Below, one piece after another: positions 37,957-47,986 of a stretch of DNA of 64,000 nucleotides (positions are counted from its first letter, which is position 1; every line of letters begins with the position of its first letter). The DNA comes from Scheffersomyces stipitis CBS 6054 (Eukaryota > Ascomycota > Pichiomycetes > Serinales > Debaryomycetaceae): NCBI RefSeq assembly GCF_000209165.1, contig NC_009048.1:62001-126000 (forward strand), written 5' to 3'. Under the pieces are notes generated by a model. The model had not been told where the DNA came from, searched no databases, and saw nothing but the letters and a program-made list of their open reading frames with translations. A program made the position numbers and the translations under genes.

Positions 37957-40494
37957 GTTGTTGTAGTTGGATAAAAGAGAAAGAGATACATATTTCTGTA
38001 ACGTAAACCGAATTTGAAGGATCTACACAATGCGACTACATGGTAGCGCGGTTTATAATGGGAGTACTGATTTGATGGTTCTAGCCTATAGAGAGGTGGC
38101 AGGGAGAGGCATGGGTGATGCTACGGTGCATGGATGGTAGTTCTGTCTTATTAGCAGACTCTTGTTTAATGTAGATCCTAATCCCTTGTTCTACAGTGTT
38201 GTAGTTAAATAGACCAGATTGCCCTTGATTGGTAGCGCCGATACATTTATGTGGCAAGTATGAGTTCCTGGGTGGTGATTCGTCCGGGCCAAACGTTGCT
38301 GAAAGGTGATTTTTGATAACTGGAGGGGGAGGGTAGAAGAGCTGGCTAATTTGTATATTCTACTTTAGCCCAAGAAGAAACTTGGTTGTATTCAGAAAAC
38401 CGCAACGATGAGCGTATTCGAACATTTCATTGAGCTCTCCAGAGCCTTTAGTAGTAAAATTTGGAAGGTGCAATCCTGGTACCGGTAGAGCTAGAAATAA
38501 TAAGTGTTGTATAATTCAACTGTCAGCCTATCTCGTGTATTGTTGCCTCAGGGTTGCGGTTGCAAAATAAATAAAACAAGTGTATTTCGCAGCAATTCAA
38601 AAAAATGATTCTTAAAACGAGAACTTTTCCAAGTACTTACTTTTTGAATCAACAAAAGGAGATTCTCTATCTCAATAGGCTCGCTCCCTAGCCTTGTAAC
38701 ATTGTCTGATTATGGCTAGTTCCCTGCAATTGTATGGTATTCTAGAAGATAATTTGATCTCCATGGATAAGTTAATCTCGATCGAGAAGCACTGCGATAC
38801 AATAAAAGTACATTTGCTAGCATCCTTCCGACTATCCTAGAGCAATGAGTGCTACAAAACGGTTCGGGATCGGAGTTCGTATCCGATTGTCAGCCGAGTC
38901 CATCCTCTTCAAGATAATGACGAGACTTTGTGTGCTAAACCCCTTAATAATGTTTACTGGGGCTGGCACTAATATTATTTGCTACGAATTTAATAAGCCT
39001 GCCTAACTTGATTGTCCAGAAAAGTAGATCTCTACCACAATTCGAAACAGCAGTAACAAGGAAAAAAATATTGTGACACCTTCCCAACTTGGCTCTCCTT
39101 CCGTACGAGGCACTATGTGTTCCATCCATCCCCTTCCACAAGCCTTTCCATGATCTTCAAGTTGCTGGTGGGAGAGAAAACTTGCTAGTCTTGCCGATGG
39201 CGAACTGTCCCCGCCAAGCGGGCTTAACCAGGCCCGGTCCTAGCGGCGCCAGCCAATAGCATTAGTAATGCGCTTCCAGATTTCAATTCTTCTCTAATGA
39301 CAATTGGCCGCGGTTAACAAGACGGCTAATGCCAGGCCTATTGGGGATGGACTTGGTGTGTCAAATCTGATGGCTGCGCCAATTTCGTATCCCACTCCTA
39401 ATCCGGAAGCCGGTGCATACAGTATTAGCCAAAACCAACGGCCAAAGCCCGAGATCATTTTTTAGAAGATCCTCATGATGCCCCAAGAGCCGAGGACAAA
39501 ATTGCCAATGCTGCCAGCCAATGAAAATCCAGATCTCACAGTGGTAAAGCTCCATTTGGGTGCTCCCGACTTTCTCGATAAGAGATTCACTGGAACCTTT
39601 TCACACATTTAGTGTAACATTGTTGACTCCGTCGCAACCCCCCCCAACCGCTCCCCCCACCTCGTCCCCACTTCATCACGTTTTTACCCCATAATATTTC
39701 TCTATTTTTTTTTTCCCGCCAGGCCAATCCGATCGTTTTCTCACAGCACAAGACTGCCTGCATACGGCACGCCGATTAAAGTCCAGAAAAAGGAAAATTT
39801 TAAGAAATATATTGGACCCAACCAAATCACCATATCCTCCGTAGACCTCAAGATATACGTGGCTAGCTTTCGATTTAGACCGCGGAAAGACACTAATACT
39901 GTTAGACAGTGTCGATCCACGACCCTCCCTACATTTCCCGTTCCAAACAGCCGAAAACACTCATACTGTCTGATCTTTGGCTAGATGGCTTCTGTGTGAA
40001 CAACACATTTCAAACACTATACTTTTCTAACAAACAACCGCTTCTACAGAGCTCCAGCATAGAGCAGAGCTCAGCGTCCCTTGTCAAGCAGCCCGGAAAG
40101 ACCCGAACCGCCACACCAGGGTCCGTGCCGCTGCTTTAGTACAGCTGATTACGATCTAGAAGAACATCAAAAGAACCCGATCCAGTAATCATCATTAATA
40201 TTGAGATTACAACAAGGAGAAAACGTAAGATTGTAGTACTGCTAATTGCTAGCAAAGAATTATTGATTATTCTATCTCATATCGTTCGATCTTATACTAT
40301 AGGGTCATATAATAAGTGTCTCACAATCACGATATCTTAGCGAACTACACTAATACTTCCGATACAACCACAATCATCTGAAAGATATCAAAATCATCAA
40401 TATCGTTATTGCTATATAAGCCCAGCAAATCTTCAAACCTATAAAGTCTAACAAACATTCCTAACAGCATCTAAAACCAAACACAACATTCAAA
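37957..40494. other. Long divergent region NUS1 / SNF3-type sensor
   Basis: 2.5 kb without a convincing gene. It includes a GC-rich patch with a hairpin (39209-39260), a C-rich tract (39638-39690) followed by a 10-base T run, and a perfect inverted repeat ATCGG-N9-CCGAT near 38874-38892. The last 350 bases before 40495 are A/C-rich and look like a long 5' leader. A 26-codon ORF at 38408 (MSVFEHFIELSRAF...) is probably chance. Long upstream regions are common for nutrient-regulated yeast genes. Confidence 0.6.
39638..39690. promoter_or_regulatory. C-rich tract, Mig1-like CCCC sites
   Basis: Runs of 8, 6, 4 and 4 cytosines within 53 bases, some followed by A/T (CCCCACTTCA, CCCCATAATA), about 810-860 bases upstream of the sensor ATG. 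Mig1 recognises WWWW-SYGGGG, the reverse complement of such sites, and represses SNF3 in S. cerevisiae. The matches are partial. Confidence 0.35.
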
Positions 40495-42867
40495 ATGTGG
40501 AAATTTCTAGAAGCTCTACTTTACGACAACACCATCGAAGAAGAATACTACAGGAAAATCCGTCAAAAGTCCTCCTCCAAGTCGGCTGTAATCGTAGGTC
40601 TTGTAGCTGCCGTGGGAGGCTTTTTGTATGGGTACGATACGGGACTCATCAACGACTTGCTAGAAATGAGATACGTCTACGAAAACTTTCCAGAAAATCT
40701 GCATTCGTTCACATCACATGAACGAGCGTTGATTACGGCTGTGTTATCGCTCGGAACATTCATAGGAGCTCTCATAGCGCCTCTTATCTCCGACAACTAT
40801 GGCCGGAAGTTTTCCATCATTGTCTCTTCCGGTCTCATTTTCAACGCAGGCAACATTTTGCAAATCGCATCAACAAACGTAGCATTGCTTTGCGTTGGTA
40901 GAGCGATCTCGGGTGTATCTGTAGGCATTCTTTCGGCCATTGTACCCTTGTACCAAGCTGAAGCTTCTCCCAAATGGGTCAGAGGTTCCGTCGTTTTCAC
41001 ATATCAATGGGCCATTACTTGGGGCTTGTTGATAGCGAGTGCCGTCTGTCAAGGCACTCGAAAAATGACCAATTCTGGCTCATATCGGATCCCCGTGGGC
41101 CTCCAGTTTCTCTGGGCTCTTATCTTGTACACGGGGATGCTTTTCTTGCCCGAAAGTCCCCGTTATTATGTTCAAAAAGACGATCTTCAGAAAGCTCTAG
41201 ATAGTTTGTCGAAGTTGCGAAAGTTGCCCCCAGACGACGCTGATTTGATAGAGGAGTTGGTGGAAATCAAGGCTAACTACGACTACGAGTTGTCGTATGG
41301 TAAGACCAACTATCTTGATTGCTTCCGTAGTGGAGGAGGAAGACACAAGCAGGTGTTGCGAATGTTCACTGGAATCGGTGCTCAACTCTTTCAGCAGTGT
41401 TCAGGCATCAACTTCATCTTCTACTATGGTGTCAACTTCTTCTCCAGCACCGGCATCCAGAACTTTTACATCATGTCCTTCGTGACGTATTTGGTCAACA
41501 CTATCTTCACAATCCCCGGAATAATTCTAGTGGATACGATAGGCAGGCGACAGTTGCTCCTATGGGGTGGCGTAGGCATGTCTACCGCGAACTTCATAAT
41601 TGCGATTACGGGAGTCAGTATCTCCAGTAAGGAAACCAGTTCGATTCTAAGCGTCTGTTTTTCGTGTGTGTTCATAGCGTTTTTCGCCAGTTCGTGGGGT
41701 GGATGTGTATGGGCACTCACTTCTGATATATACGGTATTAGTATCAGACAGAGAGCCATATCCATCACTACAGCCACGAACTGGTTGGTCAACTTCATCT
41801 TTGCCTACATAACACCGTATCTCATCGATACGGGACACCATACTGCAGCTATAGGAAACAAAATCTTCTTTATCTGGGGAGGTTGTAACGCTGCCGGTGT
41901 CGTTTTCGTCTACTTCACTGTCTACGAAACAAAGGGATTGAAGTTGGAGGAAATTGATTATATGTACGCTCATTGTGACAATGCGAGAAAGTCCACCGAG
42001 TTCAAGTCGACCAAAATCGATTACACTAGATTGGACGAGAACTACAACGCTGTACCCTGGGATCCTCCTTATCCATCAACAACGAGCTCATCGCCTCCTT
42101 CTAACATCAACGAGAAGGACCTTTCATCTTCTGATCCCAACCAAGACGTCAATGTACATAGTGACAACAACGAGTTTGTTCCATTGTACAACAACAAAAA
42201 ACTTCCAAATAATCCTACAAACACCAACAAAAACGACATCACCATCATTCCCTACAACAATATCATTCTGCCGTCGTTATCATCGAACTCCGAGCCCTCT
42301 TCTGCTGCTTCGTCAATTCTCAACAACAGATTCCACCACAACTCTGTCTCGACTACAAACAACGTCTCTGTATCTACATCTAACCCTGGCCAATCTTCTG
42401 GTCAAGGTACAGCTTCCAACGACTACTTGCTGTATTTGGATAGTTTGAAGTCTGAGTACGGAAGTCCACCTCACTACAATAACGACACACTACACCAGCA
42501 GCACACCAACCAATCGAACTCCAAGGGTTCTGTAGGCAATACGGGATCGATGCTGAACACATCCAAAATCTTCACGGAACGTGATTTAAAGAGTATTACG
42601 GACGAGTACGATCTTATCATGAGAAGTGGCAGCGGAAATACTAACGGTCATGAAAATCAGGCTACAGACAGAAACAGCAGCATCACTGCTAGCAACATTC
42701 ACCATACTCATAGCAACATCACCAGCAACATTAATAACCATAATAGTAATAACATTAATAACAGTATAACCAACAATTCGACCACGATTATTGCCACGCC
42801 ATACTTCAACCAGCCTCCACCAGACTCTTCCGATGAAGAAGACGAAGACGAGGACGAAGAAGAATAG
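40495..42867 (+). CDS. SNF3: Plasma-membrane glucose sensor (Snf3/Rgt2/Hgt4 type)
   Basis: 790 aa. A sugar-transporter-fold receptor that senses glucose and signals through Std1/Mth1-type proteins to Rgt1. Residues 1 to about 480 form a 12-helix MFS core: GGFLYGYDTGLIN, GRKFSII, PLYQAEASPKWVRG, YQWAITWGLL, FLPESPRYY, QQCSGINFIFYYGVNFF, TVYETKGLKLEEID. Similarity is to sensors rather than carriers: CFRSGGGRHKQ and ELVEIKANYDYE match Snf3/Rgt2. Arg163 in KWVRG corresponds to the Arg whose change to Lys makes S. cerevisiae sensors constitutive. The ~300-residue cytoplasmic tail is Ser/Asn/Thr-rich, has candidate signalling motifs DYLLYLDSLKSEYGS and DLKSITDEYDLIMRS, and ends in an acidic run. 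The C. albicans counterpart is HGT4. Confidence 0.9.
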   Translation: MWKFLEALLYDNTIEEEYYRKIRQKSSSKSAVIVGLVAAVGGFLYGYDTGLINDLLEMRYVYENFPENLHSFTSHERALITAVLSLGTFIGALIAPLISDNYGRKFSIIVSSGLIFNAGNILQIASTNVALLCVGRAISGVSVGILSAIVPLYQAEASPKWVRGSVVFTYQWAITWGLLIASAVCQGTRKMTNSGSYRIPVGLQFLWALILYTGMLFLPESPRYYVQKDDLQKALDSLSKLRKLPPDDADLIEELVEIKANYDYELSYGKTNYLDCFRSGGGRHKQVLRMFTGIGAQLFQQCSGINFIFYYGVNFFSSTGIQNFYIMSFVTYLVNTIFTIPGIILVDTIGRRQLLLWGGVGMSTANFIIAITGVSISSKETSSILSVCFSCVFIAFFASSWGGCVWALTSDIYGISIRQRAISITTATNWLVNFIFAYITPYLIDTGHHTAAIGNKIFFIWGGCNAAGVVFVYFTVYETKGLKLEEIDYMYAHCDNARKSTEFKSTKIDYTRLDENYNAVPWDPPYPSTTSSSPPSNINEKDLSSSDPNQDVNVHSDNNEFVPLYNNKKLPNNPTNTNKNDITIIPYNNIILPSLSSNSEPSSAASSILNNRFHHNSVSTTNNVSVSTSNPGQSSGQGTASNDYLLYLDSLKSEYGSPPHYNNDTLHQQHTNQSNSKGSVGNTGSMLNTSKIFTERDLKSITDEYDLIMRSGSGNTNGHENQATDRNSSITASNIHHTHSNITSNINNHNSNNINNSITNNSTTIIATPYFNQPPPDSSDEEDEDEDEEE

Positions 42868-43165
42868 CAAAGGTGATTATATCTAACAGGCCGGTCCGCT
42901 CCAACCCATATTGCATAAACTGATTTCAATTCTTCGATTCTATCCGTTCCGTTCTGGCGACGACTATTATTTGTTTTATTTCTCACGCAAGGCTTTTACC
43001 AGGGACTATGTATCTATGTATTGTATCCAAGTATGTATTCACATAGAATAAAATTTAAGGTCAATTGACTATTGCAACAGTAAAGTAGTGTACACTGGAA
43101 GAAAAGCCACAGACATTTGGTGTTGGTCCATATGATCCCAAGTGTTCGTAACAGTTACAATTCTT

Positions 43166-43410
43166 GAACAATGGCACTCGAGCTGAAATAAGATTTACCA
43201 CCATATCTGTAATCCAACTATAATAGCTGATTCTATTCATAGTAGCAGCCAAGATTTTCCCACAATTGCAAATCCATTTTACCATCATACACGATGAACA
43301 ATGGCAATTACGTTTGTCGAACAATGCAATTACATTCATGCAGAATAGTTGACGTTTAAGTTTCAATAACCACTTTAGATGGTGTAATTACACTTTATGA
43401 ACAATAGCAA
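43166..43410 (+). repeat. Dispersed GAACAATGGCAATTAC-like repeats
   Basis: Four copies: GAACAATGGCA at 43166, GAACAATGGCAATTAC at 43296, GAACAATGCAATTAC at 43319, GAACAATAGCAATAG at 43399. Copies two and three are nearly adjacent. Origin unknown. Confidence 0.6.
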
Positions 43411-45346
43411 TAGCAATAATGCATAATAGATATTGCCATAGAGAGTGCTACTCCAATCGATATTATAGGCTATACTTTCATTTTTCAACATTTTTTAATA
43501 CTTTTTCTGAAGTGCCGCTTTTGCATCCAGTTGGTGAACAGGGCGAACTAAAAAACCGGACATACCCATTGTTGGTCTCGTAAGTTAAAGTCAGATAGCT
43601 GCTGGTTTAGTCTCACTACATATTCTATTTTCTGATGCATAAGCACATCTAGAGGCACATTCACCTACTTCTGAGAATATCCTCGGAGACGTCCAGTCGC
43701 TTTTGAGTGTGCACAATGCCATCATCACGACCAGAAAGGGGCCGATCCATCTGAGCCAGCAGGTTTATCTGCACCGCCGATCCTTCACAGGGTTGGGGCT
43801 CAAACCAAGGTTTAGTTCACAGAGAAGCATCAGGAAGCAAAATGGTATGATTTCTCAAATATTATTGTTATCGCTAGACAAGAATAAATGTAAGTTTCAC
43901 CGCAAGCCCCCTAAGAGTATAATATCCGCTTAGGGGGTATTTGTGCTCGTAAAATATATCGCTAAACAATGTATGCACCATGCAGGACTGTAGATAGGAT
44001 TATTAGGACGTTTGGAGAGTACGCACGACATTTTTATTTTTGATGCTGGTCCAGATGCATCGAGCAAATAATATCTGTGAAGCCTTGAAGCACTACAGTT
44101 GCCAAAAAAGCTCTGTTCAATCCGCATAGCGTCGCATTGCGTTTATTAACTAAACCTTTCTGATCGACCTTACTAGCAAGTTTATTTTAATCCATATTGA
44201 TAGTTAGCGTCAACCCAGCATACAAACACACTTATCCGGAGTCGCTGTCAGAGTGAGCTGATCCAGCAGATACGTCGTAATTATCCCATTGTCATGTCGG
44301 CATTGTTCCCGAAAAACCGACCCTTCGTCGGCAAGTTGCACGGTACCAACTTACAAAATACCGAATCCAGATCGGTCTGGCAACGGAAGTAGTCGCTTAG
44401 TATGCTAACGACCCAGAGAGAAGAAAATCCAGTACTGGCGAATTCCTCTTGTTGCTGAATGCCTTTCACTAATTATTATATATGCCCAGAGTTCGCTAAC
44501 AATTGGCTAAACAAGCTTAATCTGCATTGTAGAGTCTAAAAACCTATAAATAAGTGTTGGTCAATGGCATTCCATTGAAAAGTTCACCCTGGCTAATTGT
44601 TAGTGAAGGGGAGAATTCAAATTTGATTGCAATTGCACTCAAAGACTAAATGCAGAGAGAATAAAAAATTGTGGTTTTATCGATTACATCAGTTTGGCTC
44701 TTCGAAGATCGAATGAGTTAGACAGTTTGACAAGAGAATCAGAAGATTTGAAAACGGGTGCTCATCTAAGATGAAATTGCAACATGCTACGAGGAGAGAC
44801 AAAATAGAAAGATGTCACGGGATTCCATGACGTTCGTCTTGGAGAACACCCACCTTCCAGAGATTGCACTATTCTACTACAAGTTTCGTGACAGCGGTGC
44901 CTTACGTCACAATATCTGGCGACAGCCCTTCTACGAAGCTTCAACAATAAGCCTGAGGCGACCAAGAAACCAACGAAGAGGCTGATACAAAAGGTCATAG
45001 AAAAAGCTCACAAAGCAAACGTAAATCACCCCAGAATGAACGAGGATCCCCCTACGTAATTGGCTCTAATCTGCTCATCTCCTTACTTCACGAATCACCC
45101 TATCGAGAATCCACAGAAATAGTTCGCACCCATTCCAAATCACCCCAAGAATGTTGGAGAAACAGGAACACGATGGGCTCACTCATTACTTTTGCTCCGT
45201 TTGAAACCCACCTCCTCGCTACAGTCACACCCCCTCAGTGCCAGCAATGGCTGGACGATGACCGACTCCTTAGAACCTTCCGAGGGTTGTCAGGTTAACA
45301 GTTCCAGTGTTCTTGATCCCTCGGACATGATACATTTCCCACAAAT

Positions 45347-45352
45347 CACGTG
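45347..45352. promoter_or_regulatory. CACGTG box upstream of NAS6
   Basis: ATCACGTGCA, 140 bases upstream of the ATG. No Rpn4 site (GGTGGCAAA) was seen in the NAS6 upstream 300 bases. Confidence 0.35.
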
Positions 45353-45491
45353 CACACACAAACCGGGGGTCATCTATGAAATTCAAGAATGTCTGAGTCG
45401 GAGAACAGAGAGGCAAGAATTTGTGTTTTGCTTCAGCAATTGTACAGCTGACTGTGCAAGTTAGACAATTACAAGAACGCATAGCAGAAAC

Positions 45492-46214
45492 ATGGACGAC
45501 AGCGACAGCACCAATAAGTTTGCCATCCACGAGGCTGTACGTGAGGGCAAACTCCTATTGGTCAACCATCTAGTTGATGAGGATGGAAAATTGCTCTTTT
45601 TGAAAGACGACGACGGGAGAATCCCTCTCCACTGGGCCTGTTCAGGCAACAACTTGGAAATGGTGGAGATTCTTGTTCGAGAAAGAGCAGGAGTCAAGCC
45701 ATACGACATGGACGAGTTGGAAGATGCCTCTGGATGGACTCCCATCCATATTGCGGCATCGGTCGGAAATCCCCAGATTTTGGATTTGTTGATGAAAGCA
45801 TCGGCAGAAACCCCGGATATCGACTTGGTCACGGGACAAGGTACGACTGCTTTGTATTTGGCTATCAGCAAGAACCACTACGATGTTGTACGTAAGTTAG
45901 TAGACGACTACAAGTGTCTGTGCCGAGTCAAGGACAAGAAGGGGTTGTCCCCATTGCATAGAGCTGCTAGTATCGGTTCACAGCCGATTGTAAAATTGTT
46001 AGTAGAGAAAGGTAAGGTCAATGTGAATGCGAAAGATGGCCAGGGCTGGACCAGCTTGCATCACGCTTTGGCAGAGGGCCATGGCGATACTGCTGTCCTA
46101 TTGGTCCAATTGGGAGCAGACCCCGAGCTCGCCAACGATGACGGCGAAAAACCAGTTCAGGTAGCTGTTGACGAGAAGGTTGCTAGATTTTTTGTAGAGC
46201 ACCTCCGGAAGTAA
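45492..46214 (+). CDS. NAS6: Proteasome regulatory-particle assembly chaperone (gankyrin)
   Basis: 240 aa (S. cerevisiae Nas6 228 aa). An ankyrin-repeat protein that binds the C-domain of Rpt3 and guides 19S base assembly. About seven repeats are visible; key blocks are FAIHEAVREGK, DDDGRIPLHWACSGN, DASGWTPIHIAASVGN, GTTALYLAISK, KKGLSPLHRAASIGS, GQGWTSLHHALAEGHGD and AVLLVQLGADPELANDDG. Conserved GRIPLHW and HALAEGHGD are Nas6 hallmarks. Codon 143 is CTG, at a position that is Ser in S. cerevisiae. The gene stands alone, with long intergenic regions on both sides. Confidence 0.95.
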   Translation: MDDSDSTNKFAIHEAVREGKLLLVNHLVDEDGKLLFLKDDDGRIPLHWACSGNNLEMVEILVRERAGVKPYDMDELEDASGWTPIHIAASVGNPQILDLLMKASAETPDIDLVTGQGTTALYLAISKNHYDVVRKLVDDYKCLCRVKDKKGLSPLHRAASIGSQPIVKLLVEKGKVNVNAKDGQGWTSLHHALAEGHGDTAVLLVQLGADPELANDDGEKPVQVAVDEKVARFFVEHLRK

Positions 46215-47473
46215 GAGCAAGATGGAATGAGAGAAAAATGAGACCAATCTGAGAGATAAAAAGAAGCAAGAGCCGAGCATTTGAGCCGAGAAGAAGTACA
46301 AGCACGAACAAAGATAGGCGTCGGGATACGAGGTGTTAGTACGGCCTAGTGGGTCGGTGAAGGAAAACGAAGACGGCGAGGTGTTCAGCAGCAGAAGTAG
46401 CCGTTTGAGGACAGGCCTCGCAGACTGGACCACAAACTCCAGCACATTTCTAACTACGACTATTACAGAGAGAAGACGTCATCTCGAGGATTGGTCCACT
46501 GGCCACATCGGGCCGTCATGAACACATTCCAGCAGTAAATAATTGTAATAGCACACAACTTAGTTGATAGCGATAAGACTAGAACAGACCAGAAGTAGAA
46601 GTAGGCCATCTACATTTGCTCATTCAGCTCCACATCCGGCTACAGAATGCGACAGCAGATTATTACCAAACGTAACTGTCAAAGATGTTTCGATTGAGAT
46701 GTTCTCGAGCGGTTGCGGGCAGGTGTTTACAAACGGAGGCAATTGAGTAATTCCATCTCGACTGAGTTTCAGGTTTTGTGAAGCAACTTTATTGTTAAGC
46801 TGGAATCCCTCACTGAATTTCATGTGTGGGAGATACGGGGCTTTGGAACCGGTCGGAAGTAACAGCACAGCGATGTCCGGCCCCCGGTATACACAGCACG
46901 ACGGTTTAGGAAGGCCTAGCGCTCGAGACTATGCAGCGAGCCAGCAGCGAGCCAGCAGCAACCGGCTGCACATCCCAGATCACGTGATGCCCGGAAGTAC
47001 CAATAGGGCACAATGGGTCCCGAACAAGCCGAATGCAAAACACCATTCCAGCCGCCACCTATTAAGCATGACCATTGCCATTTTAGGCAACTTAATAACA
47101 GCCAGTATTTTCTAGAGCCATTCGGGCTGGCAGGGAAGAATAATATTTCACATCCCTTATATAACCCCTTAGCGCTGGAAAACACCTGAGTGCCGATTTT
47201 CAGGATTGATAACTCTTTTCCTTACAGTTTTCTTTGAATTGTTCCCGTCAATTGTGTTTTTCCATCTCAATTGATATCATATAATCTGCCAGTACTCTCC
47301 GTCCGGCAACCTTCCAGTTCGATTAGTCCCAATTCTTTTCGTGCTATTCTCGAACTCTAGTGCTCATTGCTAGTTCCAGAAACCCTAGTGTACCTTCTAG
47401 CAAGACATATTCTCCATTTTTCGTACGCTTTTGCATACCCCGGTCTTTGTATTATACCTAATATCGCATCACA
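46215..47473. other. Intergenic: NAS6 3' flank and NCE102 promoter
   Basis: 1.26 kb. Features: an 11-base direct repeat CAGCGAGCCAG twice near 46933-46955; CACGTG at 46981-46986; a TATATAA element near 47157-47163 followed by CCCCTTA (STRE-like CCCCT). The last 250 bases are C/T-rich and look like a leader. The ORFs here are not coding-like. Confidence 0.6.
46981..46986. promoter_or_regulatory. CACGTG box (ATCACGTGAT) upstream of NCE102
   Basis: A fully palindromic 10-mer ATCACGTGAT, about 490 bases upstream of the NCE102 ATG. Candidate Cbf1-type site; the distance makes a direct role uncertain. Confidence 0.35.
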
Positions 47474-47986
47474 ATGTTGGCTATCGGTGACGTAATCTTA
47501 AGGCTGGTGAACTTTGTATTCTTGGTCGTTGCCTTGGGCTTGACCGGTTCGTTAGCTGCTACCACAGTTTACCAGGGCAACCCACAAGTCAACTTTGCTG
47601 TTTTCGCAGCTGCTTTCGGTTTGTTGACCTCGTCCATCTACGGGGTTTTTGCCTACTTCGTTGCTGCCTTCGCCTGGCCTATCGTGTTGGCTACTTTTGA
47701 CTTCCTCAATTTGGTCTTCACCTTTGCTGCTGCCACAGCCGTTGCTGCCGGCATCAAGGTCCACTCTTGTACCAACCAGAGTTACCTTAAGGACAACAAC
47801 ATCGTGCAGGGCAAGGAAAACAGATGTAGAAAGGCCCAGGCTTCCGTGGCTTTCCTCTACTTCTCGTTCTTCATCTTCTTGGCCTCCGCCGTGTTCTCCA
47901 TCATCAATGTAGTCAAGGGTGGCTTGTTTAGCACTTCTACCAGATCTGCTCCAAGAGTTGGAGTTCCAACCATGTCTCAGGTTTAA
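47474..47986 (+). CDS. NCE102: Eisosome MARVEL-domain membrane protein
   Basis: 170 aa (S. cerevisiae Nce102 173 aa). A four-helix plasma-membrane protein that organises eisosomes/MCC domains and responds to sphingolipid levels. Helices about 7-27 (VNFVFLVVALGLTGSL), 38-60 (FAVFAAAFGLLTSSIYG), 65-95 (FVAAFAWPIVLATFDFLN) and 122-150 (ASVAFLYFSFFIFLASAVFS). The extracellular loop carries two Cys (SCTNQ, NRCRK). It lacks a cleavable signal peptide. The cytoplasmic tail ends GVPTMSQV. Codon choice is strongly biased (GCT, TTG, ATC), as in highly expressed genes. FHN1 is a paralogue in S. cerevisiae and cannot be excluded by sequence alone. Confidence 0.93.
   Translation: MLAIGDVILRLVNFVFLVVALGLTGSLAATTVYQGNPQVNFAVFAAAFGLLTSSIYGVFAYFVAAFAWPIVLATFDFLNLVFTFAAATAVAAGIKVHSCTNQSYLKDNNIVQGKENRCRKAQASVAFLYFSFFIFLASAVFSIINVVKGGLFSTSTRSAPRVGVPTMSQV

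Larger units (their letters stand above)
42868..45491. other. Intergenic region between SNF3 and NAS6
   Basis: 2.6 kb without a convincing gene. It has a cluster of diverged GAACAATGGCAATTAC copies (43166-43410) and a short hairpin CCGAC-CCTTC-GTCGG near 44320. A 76-codon plus-strand ORF at 43703 and several minus-strand ORFs lack coding character. A CACGTG at 45347-45352 lies 140 bases before NAS6. Confidence 0.55.

Noticed and set aside
38408..38488. 26-codon ORF (MSVFEHFIELSRAF...) in the NUS1/SNF3 intergenic region
   Set aside because: Too short, with no supporting signal; it may be a chance frame or an upstream ORF of an unknown transcript.
38859..38892. tRNA T-arm-like sequence (GGAGTTCGTATCCG)
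   Set aside because: The loop does not fit a TTCRANY T-loop with a 5-bp stem, and no A-box or acceptor stem lies upstream.
44552..44700. LTR-like start (TGTTGG after TATAAATAAG)
   Set aside because: No matching end, no second copy in the window, no target-site duplication and no retrotransposon coding sequence.
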